Assembly: GCA_028622995.1 (NCBI GenBank)
Contig: JAJQJQ010000092.1
Coordinates: forward strand, 183,641 to 247,640
Length of the DNA: 64,000 nt
Reading direction: 5' to 3'
From: Panagrolaimus kolymaensis
Taxonomy: Eukaryota > Nematoda > Chromadorea > Rhabditida > Panagrolaimidae
Part shown: positions 23,164 to 35,100 of the stretch, one piece after another
Numbering within the stretch: position 1 is the stretch's first letter
How the letters are laid out: every line of letters starts with the position of its first letter
Notes under the pieces: model-generated
The model's database searches: none
What the model saw: the letters and a program-made list of their open reading frames with translations, nothing else
Told to the model about the DNA's origin: nothing
Program-made: the position numbers and the translations under genes

Positions 23164-24675
23164 CAAAATCCTATTTTTTTAAAATTATTTTTTATTGAAA
23201 ATTGCCATTTCTTTCATTCCATTATATTTTTTATTTTTTGGTTTAAAGTATTTTTAATTGTCTTTTCAAAATGTTTGAAAAATTAATAAAAAGTTTTAAA
23301 AAAATTATAATTTTCTATAGTTTATTCTTATTGCATTTTTTATGAATCGCTGAAGTGACAAAACTATCAAAATTTTTGTTGTTGAATGATCAAGTGATTA
23401 TTTAGACATCCATGAGTGCATTTCTAGGACCCAATTGTGTATGTCTAATATACCTGTTATCTTTTTTTTTTGTCGCTGACGTTTATTCAAAATCCCCTAA
23501 GGCAAAAATTGGTGTCCTGTTTCAAAAACTTTTTTCTTCTTTTTCCAACAACATTTATTGCTAAATTCATTTTTATCTTTAATTGATTTCCCATAAATTG
23601 ATTTCCCAATACTTTTTTCTTAAATTGTTGTCAAATTTAAGAAAATTGCCAAGGCTTAATGACATCCAAAAAAATGCAATTTGCAAAACTGCTTTTTATG
23701 GGAAAATCTATCTATTTTTTTGTCGTTTGAAACCAGATCCCTCAAACCTTTTTTCCATCAATTTTTCAATTTATGTCCAAAAATAAAATATTGTTAAAAT
23801 AAATGATTGGACAGTTACATCTTATTTTTTTGCTGGTGCTTCCTTCATTTTTTTTAATGACTAAAAACAAAAAAAGGAAATAGAAAATAAAAGAAATAAA
23901 AAGCATTCAAGAATGTGTACAAAATAAAAATTCAGGTAAACAAAAGAAAAGAAAAATGTATGTTTGTGGAACCGTTTTGTTGCAAAGGTCATTTGATGTG
24001 GACATATAGACGAGTTGTTCCTCTTTATTTTTTTTGTAACCTGTTTGATCGAAGTTTATATTTTATTTTTATTTACGGTTTATTTTTTTTTAAAATTTAA
24101 TTTACCAAGCGGTCGAGAAAGTGTTTCAACCCTGCTCACTCGTATGCAAGGCAGTTAGTTACTGAAATATGGCGAGAGATAATATTTTTGTCACAATTTT
24201 GTCCTTGCTAAAAATGAAGTAAAACAAGTTTTTTTTATTAAAAGTCAAAAGACGACGTAATTAATTGGGTGTTCCCATGGTGTTGGTGTGTATATGCGTA
24301 ACAACAACGGACAAAAATGTAGAACCGCTTTTTGAAGTAAATTTATTTTTAATAAACTATAACCGCTTTTCAAGTATTTCTTACTGTAAATAATAATATT
24401 TTGTTTACTGCAATTTATTTTTTTTATTGCATTTATTTGCACGTAATTTTGAAAAACACAAGAAATATGGTCAAAGAATTTTTTTATTTTTAATATCTAA
24501 ATATTTGGCACACGAAAGAATCACAAATAAGTAAAACCATCGAAACCTGTCTAAGATTTTGCAGAGCCACAAGGTGTGACAACAATGGCAGTGAGCATTA
24601 CAATTAAACGAAGAAAAAAAATAATATGCATCTGAGCCGATGCTACAGCATTTTGTTGTTTTTGATTGTAAATGA
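23164..24675. other. intergenic between convergent genes
   Basis: This interval lies between the 3' ends of the PTIP-like gene (+) and the second collagen (-). It is AT-rich with T runs; short frames within it encode unremarkable hydrophobic or basic peptides. A TTAATAAAAAG near 23,285 may serve as polyadenylation signal for the PTIP-like gene. Confidence 0.5.
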
Positions 24676-25654
24676 TTAACGGCGAGTTCCGTCTTCGAAG
24701 AAGACACCACCATCGATGGCGCAATATTTGGGGCAGATACCTTTTTCTCCAGCACCACCGGGTGGACCAGCTTGACCTGGAGCTCCTGGGTTTCCGTCGG
24801 ATCCGGGGTTTCCGTTGGGGCCGGGTGGACCTTTAGTTCCTGGGTGTCCGGGAGTACCATCATTTCCAGCTTGTCCAGCAGGTCCTAAAAATTAATTTTA
24901 AATAAGACTATGTTTACAATAAGATAAGCTTTCAACATACCGGGAGGTCCGGGTGGTCCAGCATCACCAGCGGGTCCAGGTGGTCCAGGTTGAATTCCTT
25001 CGCTTTGAGCTGGGGCACCAGGTTGACCGGGAGCACCAGGTTGTCCATCAGGTCCAGGTGGACCTGAAGGTCCTTTTGGTCCTGGCTCACCAGGAGCAGC
25101 TGGGCCACCATCGGATCCAGGATTTCCATTTGGTCCAGCATCTCCAGCAGGTCCGGGTGGACCAGGTGGACCGGGTGTTCCAGCTGGGCATGGTTTGCAT
25201 GGTGGAGGAGCTTGTTGTTGACAGGCAGCAACGGGTGTTTTACCAGGTTGGCCAGGAGCACCGGGAGCACCAGCTTTACCTGGTTGTCCATCATTACCGG
25301 CTGGACCAGCAGGTCCAGGTTGGCCACCACTGCAACATTGGCTGCATCGGTCACCAGCTTGACGAGCGGTACGGTTGTGAGCAACTGGGATCATTTTAAG
25401 GGTGCTGACTTCAGACCAGATGTCTTTAGCTGATCCCTTAAGAAAAAGTAAACAATAAAAAAATAATAAGGTAAAAAAATTTAAATTCTTACTTGACAAA
25501 ATTGGAGTTGTTGATCCATTTGTCGCCCCACTTGATGCACATAATTATGAACCATTGGAAGGGTAATGCATACCGATAAAACCGATACGATGGAGAAAGC
25601 AACGGCCGAATAGGCGACGAAGCGGTAAGCTTTAATTCTGTGTTCGTAATCCAT
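24676..25654 (-). CDS. cuticle collagen
   Basis: Three exons (25654-25493, 25436-24941, 24884-24676) encode 288 aa. The N-terminus [20 protein letters not shown] leads into a signal/anchor segment, then a furin-type site (RTAR) and a CSQCC cluster before the first Gly-X-Y block. An [13 protein letters not shown] interruption leads to the main Gly-X-Y block. The C-terminus [20 protein letters not shown] is, to my knowledge, a hallmark of one widespread group of nematode cuticle collagens. Several triplet runs ([16 protein letters not shown]) are shared with the nested collagen 2.5 kb away, so the two are related. Both are on the minus strand. Like the other collagen it should be secreted by hypodermis in a moult-linked pattern; that is inference from the family. 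Confidence 0.9.
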
Positions 25655-28600
25655 TTTTGATGATTGGTGCTCAGACGACTCCTAAGGGGGATGCCGATGT
25701 GCACTGATTTCTATCTTAGAATGATTGCTTCTTAAATACTAAAAGCATTCCACCCCTAACGAGGCACTGTTTCTTTTAAGGTGTAGCATGAATGATGGCA
25801 AAGTGCGTACACATTCGAACCGGTTTTGTTTTCGCTTTTTTTTGCGCAAGAAGGAAGCCGCAAAAGTGGGTGGTGCTCATCAATGGCGGCGGCAGCAGCA
25901 GAAGCGTCAGAGGCAAAACTGTTCGATGTTACGTCGAATCGAAAAAAGTGTTTCAGAGAAAGATAGAGAAAAAGAAAATAGAGGGGCTGACTTCATATTT
26001 CTTCTTAATGAACTACTTCCTCCATTTATGGGGACTGCCTACACATTTTTGTTGATTTCTAAAAAAAAATATGCTATTGCTATCAGTTTTTGATTCTCCC
26101 ATTCTTTTTTTATTTCGTAAATTGAAAAGGAAGTAAGACCGGAACGGTCTTTCAGTAATCATGATCACAATCAAGATCAACACAGGTAATTATTATCATT
26201 TTTGCAAAGCAAATTATAAAAATATTTCCATGAAAAAACAAAACCAAAAAAATTATTTTGTATTGTAAACAGTATAAAGAAGAAACACAAAAAAATGCAA
26301 ATTTTAACATTCAAAAAAAGATTTATTGAAAAATGACACAAACATGTTAAAATAAAGACAGTTTTTTTTCTCACACTTGATTTTTTAATTGACTAGTCTC
26401 ATCTCATGCGGCGATTGACTTCTTTTTTATATTCCGTTCACTCGAGGTCAATCTTCTTTTTTCTATCATCCGCCAAAACAAAAAAGAAAAGAATGCATTT
26501 ATTGCGGAAAAGTGCGATTGATTGCTACTTTTTGGTCATCCTTCTTCTTTTCCTAAGTTGCTCTTCCACGTTTTATAAATACATCCTTATTAATATTTCT
26601 TTTCTTCTTATTTTTTTTTCAGAATGCAGAAGAAAGTTATTGTAAAAAATTTGATGAAACTGAAACTTTCATTTATTTCCTCGTTGATTGAAGACAGTCA
26701 CATTTATTCCATTTTTTCTAACAGTCATTCGTTAAATCGAAATATTTTTTTGTATTGTTTTTTTCTTCTTCGTTTCAATGTTTTAAAGTTTTTGTCGTTT
26801 GCTATCCTAAAAACTTTTTTGGTTAGATGCGAATGCAAATTTTTAGTCACCCTATTTTTTTTTAACTACGACCATGATGATGAGCAAGCAATAATAAATA
26901 TCAGCGACAATCTCTTCTTCTTTTTCTTTATCGATTTTGGCTTGTAAAAATATTGTCAGCAGCGGCGCCGATATCATTCATTCCCTCCTCATTTTTTTTT
27001 TCATCTCTTCCCGTTTATGCTTTTTAATGCACTGTTTAATACCCCTGTTAAAACATTTTTTTCTGTATAAATGTTTGTTATCAAATAATCTAAATCAAAA
27101 AAGTAAGGGATGTATGTCTATGTTTGAGGTTTGGCTGTGGTATTTTTGTGTATTTTTGCTATAATATATTTTAATTTTTGGCTGCGTTTTTGAATTTTAA
27201 CCCTAAAAATTTCAATGGTATAAAATTTTTCAACTTCCTTTTCTGCCACATTTTTTTTTAATTAACCATCAAAATTCTTCCAGACAATATCGAACATACA
27301 GTCGTCACCCATTTAACTCTCATTACATTTTTGTCACAACATTTTTCTTCAAAAAATGAATTTTTTTCTTTTTTTTACCTTTTTCCTTTTCGTTCCGCTC
27401 AAAAGTGTCAAAAAATTAATTGTCTTTCTTATTTTTTTTAGTCAAACTTAGGTCATCGTTAGTTGGGGTTATTTAGTTACCCATCCCTTTTTTTCTTTCG
27501 TGCAAACAAAAAATATTTGAACACATTCTTTTTTGTTTTGTTTTTGAACCTCGCCTCAATAAAAAAATTCATTACAATAAAAGTAATAAAAATTTATAAT
27601 AATAAATAACTTAATACACTAAGATTAAAATTTCAATAATATTCCCATTTTTTTAAACAAGGGATGTTTTAAACAATAAAAAAAATTTATTTTGATCAAA
27701 AAAGTCAATGAAAATAAAAAAAAACACTCAATAGTTTTTAAAGCTTTCTATTTTTTTCTTTTTTCTTTCCCTCTCTGAAAAACAAATCACATAATCCATC
27801 TGGTTACAACCACCACCGCATATTTTTCTTTAGGGATGCAACACAAAAAAATATGATGTAGAGAGGAGGAAAAAAAAGAAGGGAATTGGATGATTATGAT
27901 GAATCCGGTTAGCAATCTTTTTATTTTGTTTTAAGTACAGAAGCGAGAGTGAAAGAGAGAGAGATAGGTGCTGCACTTGATGGCGGCGAGAATTTGCCTT
28001 TAAACTCGAGACAAAAAAAGAAAGTAAAATAAAAAATAAATGTGTGGTGCTGCTGCTTGTTATGCTCGATGCTTGTCGTTCCTCCTGTGCGCAGCAATTT
28101 TAAAAAAATTGAGGAAAAAACCATGCAGGAAAAAAAAGATTGGGACGACGACGACAAACGCATATTGTTTTGCTGTTTTGGTGCTAAACGCTATGTTTGA
28201 TCGAGAGTTCGAGAAAAAAAAACTATTGCTTGTATGATTGCGTTGTTGTGATGTGATTGAAGCTATTTTGTTTTTTTCTAAATGACAAAAAAATTTGGCT
28301 GTGAAACTATGGTTTTGCTTCCTTATTTGGTTTATGGAAAAAAAAATAAGAAAAAATAATGTGTCACACGAGACTAGAGTAGCGTAAGTACACCTTTCAC
28401 TAATTGATTCCATTGAAACTTATATATATTTTTTTATTTGCATAAGAATTCCTGTGTTTTTACAAAAGAAAGAAAAACATTTATTGTTGTTTCGCTTCCT
28501 CTTTTTTTTACTTTCTCTGACCACCATCATTTACCGAAGAGTGACTGACCAGATTTTTCCGTATTTTTTCTTTTCTATTCTTTTTTTTGTTTTAGTAAAC

Positions 28601-29168
28601 ATTTAACTTTTTCGTTTGTCTTTTATTTGACTTTCATCATGTTTTGAATCTTCTTGAGCTTTCTTGATTTTTTTGCTTTTTAAAATGTTTTTTCCCTTCA
28701 TTCTTGTACATCCACACCTTAATCAAATAAATTCACTCCTACATTCATGTAATGTCTTGTCATGTCTCTTGAATGTTATGATAAGCAAGACAACGCGAAT
28801 CATGCATGAAAAAAATTATTTTTGCGACGTGTATGTTGTCCAAAACTTTTTGATTGCTTGTTTTCTTTCCATAAAAAAATGGTAAACTTTTAAGCCCTAA
28901 ATATTTCTTAACATTTAAAAAAATATTTTTTATGAAAAAATAGCGTTTATTTTTAACAAGTGCAAATTTATTTGACAGACTGATTGGCTTACCTTTTAAC
29001 CTCTAGAGTTTTTTTTCGACAAAAAAATTTTAAGTGGCCTTTTTCTCACTATTTTCGAAATTCGATACATATTTGTTTGTTACTTTTTTTAAATCGCGTT
29101 TAAAAAACATCTCGCTTTTTTGTTATGTATTTTTAAAAGAAAGTCAATAATTTTAATTTTTGGTAGTC
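25655..29168. other. long intergenic region upstream of nrfl-1
   Basis: This 3.5-kb stretch lies between the divergent collagen (-) and nrfl-1 (+). It is T-rich with many 8-10-base homopolymers and contains only low-complexity frames. The nrfl-1 ATG at 29,169 is preceded directly by an acceptor (TTTTTGGTAG|TC), so either trans-splicing or a non-coding upstream exon in this region is likely. Confidence 0.5.
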
Positions 29169-32100
29169 ATGGTTCAATATCCGTCTAATAACGGCGGAGG
29201 TTATCGAGATTTACCAAGTGATGCTCCACCACCAAGGCTATGTTTAATTCAAAAGCAAGATTCTACACAGGTTAGTTTTTTTTGACTAAAAATTAATTTT
29301 TATTAAATTACTAGGCGGACGGCGTGCCTTCAGCACGCCACCACCTAGACAATTGCGGCTTCAGTGTTTTCTGTTATTAATTATCCAACGAAAATTTTAA
29401 CATTCTTTTTATCGGACAAACATAAAACAAAGATTACAAAATAATACTTTGGTGTATATATTTTGGTAACTTTAAATCAATCCCAATCCCTTCTCATAAC
29501 CTATCCATCATAAAACAACAAAAAGAAAAAGTTTATTCTTCAAAGCTTTCACACAAAAATATTCAATCTGGATCCTAAATATCGCATGGATCAAGATCCT
29601 ATTCTTTTGAAAGTAAACCGTCACTCAGTAATGTTCTTTTAAATTTTATTCACAAAATGCATGCAAAAAAATTTCATGTAAATTTTTATGTACTTACGCG
29701 TATGTGGATCCTTTTGTATCTTTGGAGTATTTGGATCTTAGACAACTTATGGATCTGTATCATAAATGTACCTTAGAATGACCTTTAAGTTCACTTGGAT
29801 TTGGATCCTAAATTTTTAATGGATCTGGTTGGATCTATAAAATCCACAACGTCCTGCACTTCCTTGCAAGTAAACCGCCACTCATCACTTCTTCATTTTC
29901 ATACAATTAAAGCAAAAGTTCATTCGTAAATGCTCTTTCACATAAAAATTACTTCATGCAAATTTTTCATTCATTCCTTTCATTCTTTTTGGAAGGGACA
30001 CCTTAAAAAGTGTGTATCTTTTTCAAATGGCTACCTCCGGAAGATGCGCCCCATTTTTTCTTTCACAGCATAAATTTTCGAATTTTCTGATATTCAACAG
30101 CTTAAGGAAAAAACGTGATGTTACGAAAAGTACAACCAAAATTAGGAGGAAGGATTCAAATTTTAGGAATATGGATTTAATTTGCATGCTGAGAAAAAGG
30201 GACAATTTATTGGTGCGGTAGATGCTGGAAGTCCAGCTGATTTAGCTGGGCTCAAACAAGGTGATCGCATCTTTGCTGTCAATGGAACTTCCATAGTTGG
30301 AGTTCCTCATAAAACTGTTAGTTTTCAAAATATCAAAAAAAAACAATTTTGAAAATAATATTTATCCATTTTAAGGCTGTTTCATGGATAAAATCCGATC
30401 CATTAAAATGTGAAATGCTTGTAGTTTCTGATGATGATTATGAATGGTATAGCGAACATAATATTCCCGTGGATATGAGTCTACCAAATATTATTCGTGT
30501 TTGCAAAGAAGTTGGTTCTTTCTCAATTTCTTTTCATTTTTACAATTATATGTTTTTATACCGCCATTTTTTCCCTATGTAAAAAAAGAGCAGCAAAGCT
30601 ATATTTTTCTCCCTTGTTTAAATTTTATTTTTTTAATTTTAATGAAAACCTTTCCTTTTGTTGCCTGCCTATTTTCTGGCTAATTTTTAGTTCTACGACG
30701 ACATGGCGGCTTCTGTTTCAAATTCAAATGTATCAGAAGAAAAAAGAAGCAATAACAGCCCCAAACGCACAATAAGGTCATGATGTTTTAACACGAAAAA
30801 AAAATGCGACAAAAATAAAATTTCAAAAATTTATGAATTTACGGTTTTTATTGTAATTCGTTTTTATATGAAATCTTTTAATTATTTTTATTATTACTAC
30901 CATATTTGGGATGTAATAAGGAAGCGATTGGTACTGAGATCCTTGCAATTGCTAAAAATTTTCAAAAACATCTGTTAGCTCAACGATGTTGTCAACAATG
31001 TTGCATATGTCATTGTTAATCGTATATCCAACATCAGATTATTTGCAAACCTCAAATTTTTATTCTGCCTAGATAACCTTATTCCTCACATCGAGAAGAA
31101 GAGGTTTCGTTCGTTTTTTTCGAAAAAAGTTTGAAATTGGACCTAAATCATGACTTTTTGTGTATGCTAGGTTTCAATGGTGTTTTTGGGTTATAAATTT
31201 TATTTAAACAACAACAAAAAAGACAAAATAAATAATAATTAGCATAATAAGGATAATATAAAACATATTCAATGATTATTAAGGTTTCGGAGAATGTGTT
31301 GGTTTTCAAAAAATGTGATTTTCTTAGCATTTGCTTGAGGACTGCTTCCAGGAATGCGTCTATCCAAATCATTTTTAACGTGATGGATCGATTCAATAGA
31401 TTGCTCAGAGAATTTTCCCCAACTTTTATGCTCTCGAACAAAAGGCATTACGTGATGCTTCAAAACATGAAGTTTTGTTTTCTTTCCAGAGAGTCCAGGA
31501 TATTTGTTGTCAATCAAAGTGAAGAATTCTTTAATGGATTTATCCATTTCATCGATTTGGGTTTCATCTAAATCTTTAGCAACAGCAAAGGATTCCACTT
31601 TTGCAAAAGCACGAAATAATTCAGCTCCATATGCATTAAAGTTGGGATGATCAACAAAATATTTTAAAATTTTTCTTGCATTGGGGCCGTTGTATTCCGT
31701 TGTTCCTTGATGAGTTATTACACCAATCTTTTTAATTTCATCCAGAAGTTCTTTTGCGTTTGCATCGCCTTTTCCTTTGCAATATTTGATGATTGAATTA
31801 ACAGCAGTTATGCAAATATGAACGACTGGTGGAACATATCGATTGATGGGAATTTGAATGAGCATTGGTTTCCTGTTGACCGATTTTTTTTCTTTCTTTA
31901 AAGCAACAAGTTGTCGGGGATTCAAATCTTCTGCAGCTTTTTCAACTTCATCACCAGCAGCTGATAAAGTTTCAATGGTTCTTAAAGAAGAGTCGGGAAT
32001 TATTCGATAGTTGACCAATCTTTACTATGAATTGTGCAAAACATACATGGGCAAGTGGCACTTCCACCTTGAAGACCAAGTGTGGTTCCACTCATTTTAC

Positions 32101-35100
32101 AATCAGCAATAAAAGAACTAAAAAAATGAAATAAGTAATGACTGATTCTTGATAAAAAAAAATTCAGATGAAAAAAATAATATCGCAGAATCAAGACAAA
32201 GCGTTTCCCAAGGAAGCACTTGATGCACTTGTGGGTCATTTGAAAGGAATTAAGATGACCTTCGAGTGAAAACTTCAACATTTTTATTAAGAAATGAACG
32301 AATAATGCATTTTTGAATAAATTAAAGCTTTTTTCAGCAAAAAGTAATGAAATGCTATGTTAATTATGTACATAAATGTAAATTAACGCATAGCCTGCAC
32401 AAAAAGTCATGATTTAGGTCCAATTTCAAACTTTTTTCGAAAAAAACGAACGAAACCTCTTCTTCTCGATGTGAGGAATAAGGTTATCTAGGCAGAATAA
32501 AAATTTGAGGTTTGCAAATAATCTGATGTTGGATATACGATTAACAATGACATATGCAACATTGTTGACAACATCGTTGAGCTAACAGATGTTTTTGAAA
32601 ATTTTTAGCAATTGCAAGGATCTCAGTACTAATCGCTTCCTTATTACATCCCAAATATGGTAGTAATAATAAAAATAATTAAAAGATTTCATATTAATTA
32701 AAAAAATCATCGAAAATCATAAGTACTATAGTTTCTTAATTTTTGTTTAAAATATTTTTTAGCCTTTTTTTGGTCCCATCACGGTCAAAAATGACCTTAA
32801 AGTGCAAACGACATACTGTACGAATAATAAAAAGTTACGAATCTCCAAAAGTTCAAAGGCTATATTGTACTTCGATAGAAGTGAGACCGCCTCCAAGTTC
32901 ATTGGATTCAAGTTCCTTAACATCTTATAGCGAATCCACCCAATCTTCAATGAGATCAACGCCAGAACAACACGAAATTGATAATAAAAAGGTTTTGTTT
33001 TTTAGTTATTTGCTTTCATAATTTTTTCCTATTATTTTTTGTCGCCTTTTATACTCTGTGAAAATTGTTGTTCGTTATTACTCTTGCTTCCGTTCAAGTT
33101 TACTTTTACCTTTCCAGAATTTTTATCTTTTTTTAACCGGTTAATTTTGGCTGCTTTTTTAAATTTAAAAACCTATTTTTGAAAAAAAAAAAAAATTTTT
33201 GCAGTTTTTAAGTTAAATTAGGACAGTAGTGTAGTTAGTGATAAGTGGTTCCCGGATTTGTCCACTTTAAAAAATCATCATCTCATCTCACTAATTTTTA
33301 TTATTGCTTGTTTCTTTTCATGTTTTGTTAAGAGTGAAAATAATTTTCTTTCTCATTTGTAAAGTAAGTTTAGTTTCAAATTTTTTTTGTTGCTAAAAGT
33401 ATAAAGTTATGGCTTTAAAAAAGAATTTTTCACCTTCATCATCTTTTTTTAACTTTACTCATTTCCATTCTTACTTTTTCGCTTTGTCATTGGCATGCAT
33501 GTTAACTTTTGGGATTTTTTCTTTCATTATTTTTTATGCTAAAAAAGTAAAGAAAAAATTCTCACTTTTTTCTTGACTTTTCTTTAACATGGAATTATTT
33601 AAGTAAATATAAGTAATAAGGTAGCGGTTATTAAAGGCGATTAACTTTTAGCAAATAAGAAAAAAGTGTATATTTTCAAATTGTTTATATTTTTTTGTCT
33701 TCTTTTTATTTTTCATTTTTTTTTAAACTGAAGCTGCTTTTTGTTTGTTTCCATGGGTGCGTAGAAAAACTAACTTAAAAAGACAAAAAAAATAATAACA
33801 GTCAATAAAAATAAAAGTTAGCTGCAAAGGTGTTAATTATTTCACATTTTTTATTGATTTATTTTTTACATTATCTGATAATTGTTTTGTCTAATCGCAA
33901 TGAGCTGTTTTTTATATAGTTTTTTTTTGCCTTTTTTAATGCGTTTTTGTGCAAAGACCAAAAATTTTCCCATTCAAAATAATGGAAAACGTCATAGTCT
34001 AAACCATCCTATTTTTAAAGTGAGATATGTGGAGTATTTCAAACTGATGTTTATGCAATTTTAGTCAAAATAATTTTGAGCGTAAAAAGAAATACCGAAA
34101 GATATCATTTTTCCCCTCTTTTGCATTTTTGGAATTTTTTAACTTCCTGACTTTTTTTATCATGTTTTACTCACTTTATTCTCTGCATTTCTTAAAAAAT
34201 TATTATGATAAAAAAATTTAATAGCCAACCAAAAATTCGAACTTTTTTTTAGTTTTTATCGATCTTAATAATTTTTGGAAAAAAATCTTTAATATTTGTT
34301 TAGTCCCGTTTTTACTCTTCAATTATTATTGTCAAAAAAAATTTTCTTTCCGTCAATGAAAAAAATAGGCATTTACATGGAATGCACAGCGGTCATGCCT
34401 TATTTCTTCTTCTTTTTCTTGGTTAAAAGCACTGACGTCGACAGCAAATATTGTCGTCTGTCATCATCGGTCATCTTAAAACTATTTTTTTACTTCGACG
34501 GTGACATTTTTGAATAAATGTTATTTGAGGTTTTTCTTTTTTTCTGGATTACTTCCGTACATTCACTCGCGCAAGTTTACTTTTTTTCTTTCGAAGAAAT
34601 ATTATTAAAAAAGAAACATTCAAATAAATGAAAATGATAAATAACTAACCATTGGATTTTTTTGTGTTCTTTTCTTTGTTGAATTATCAACTAAAAAAAG
34701 AAGATTTTCCTTTGTTTGACCACCATCTGTTGTCTTTTTAATATATAAAAAAAACTTCCATCTGTTTAGTTTTCACTTATTCACTCTTTCTTTACCTTTC
34801 TATGATATGGGTCTTTGGATTCGATTATACCGGAAGAAATAAAAAAAATACATAAAAGTATGCAGAAGAAAAAAAAACTTGAAAAAAGAAAGAAAAAGTA
34901 TATATTTACTTTTTCCAACTAACTCCCCCTTTTTTTCCTTTAGGCGTCATGAGTCAGTAAAATAAATCTTTTTTTCTTCAATATCTTCTTCTGTGGCTGC
35001 TTTTATTTTGTTTGTTTCGCGCCAATGACTATATTCATTTTTTTATTTGAATCTGCCCGAAAAAAAAGGAAGAAGTGAGGATTCATTTTTAATGCATTTT

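Noticed and set aside
29311..29348. Helitron 3' end (hairpin followed by CTAG)
   Set aside because: The hairpin and CTAG fit, but the next base is A instead of the expected T, the stem is only 7 bp and no Rep/helicase or 5' TC end was found.
31272..31571. Plus-strand 99-codon frame in the transposon
   Set aside because: It is antisense to the transposase fragment carrying the conserved His and Glu motifs and shows no similarity of its own.
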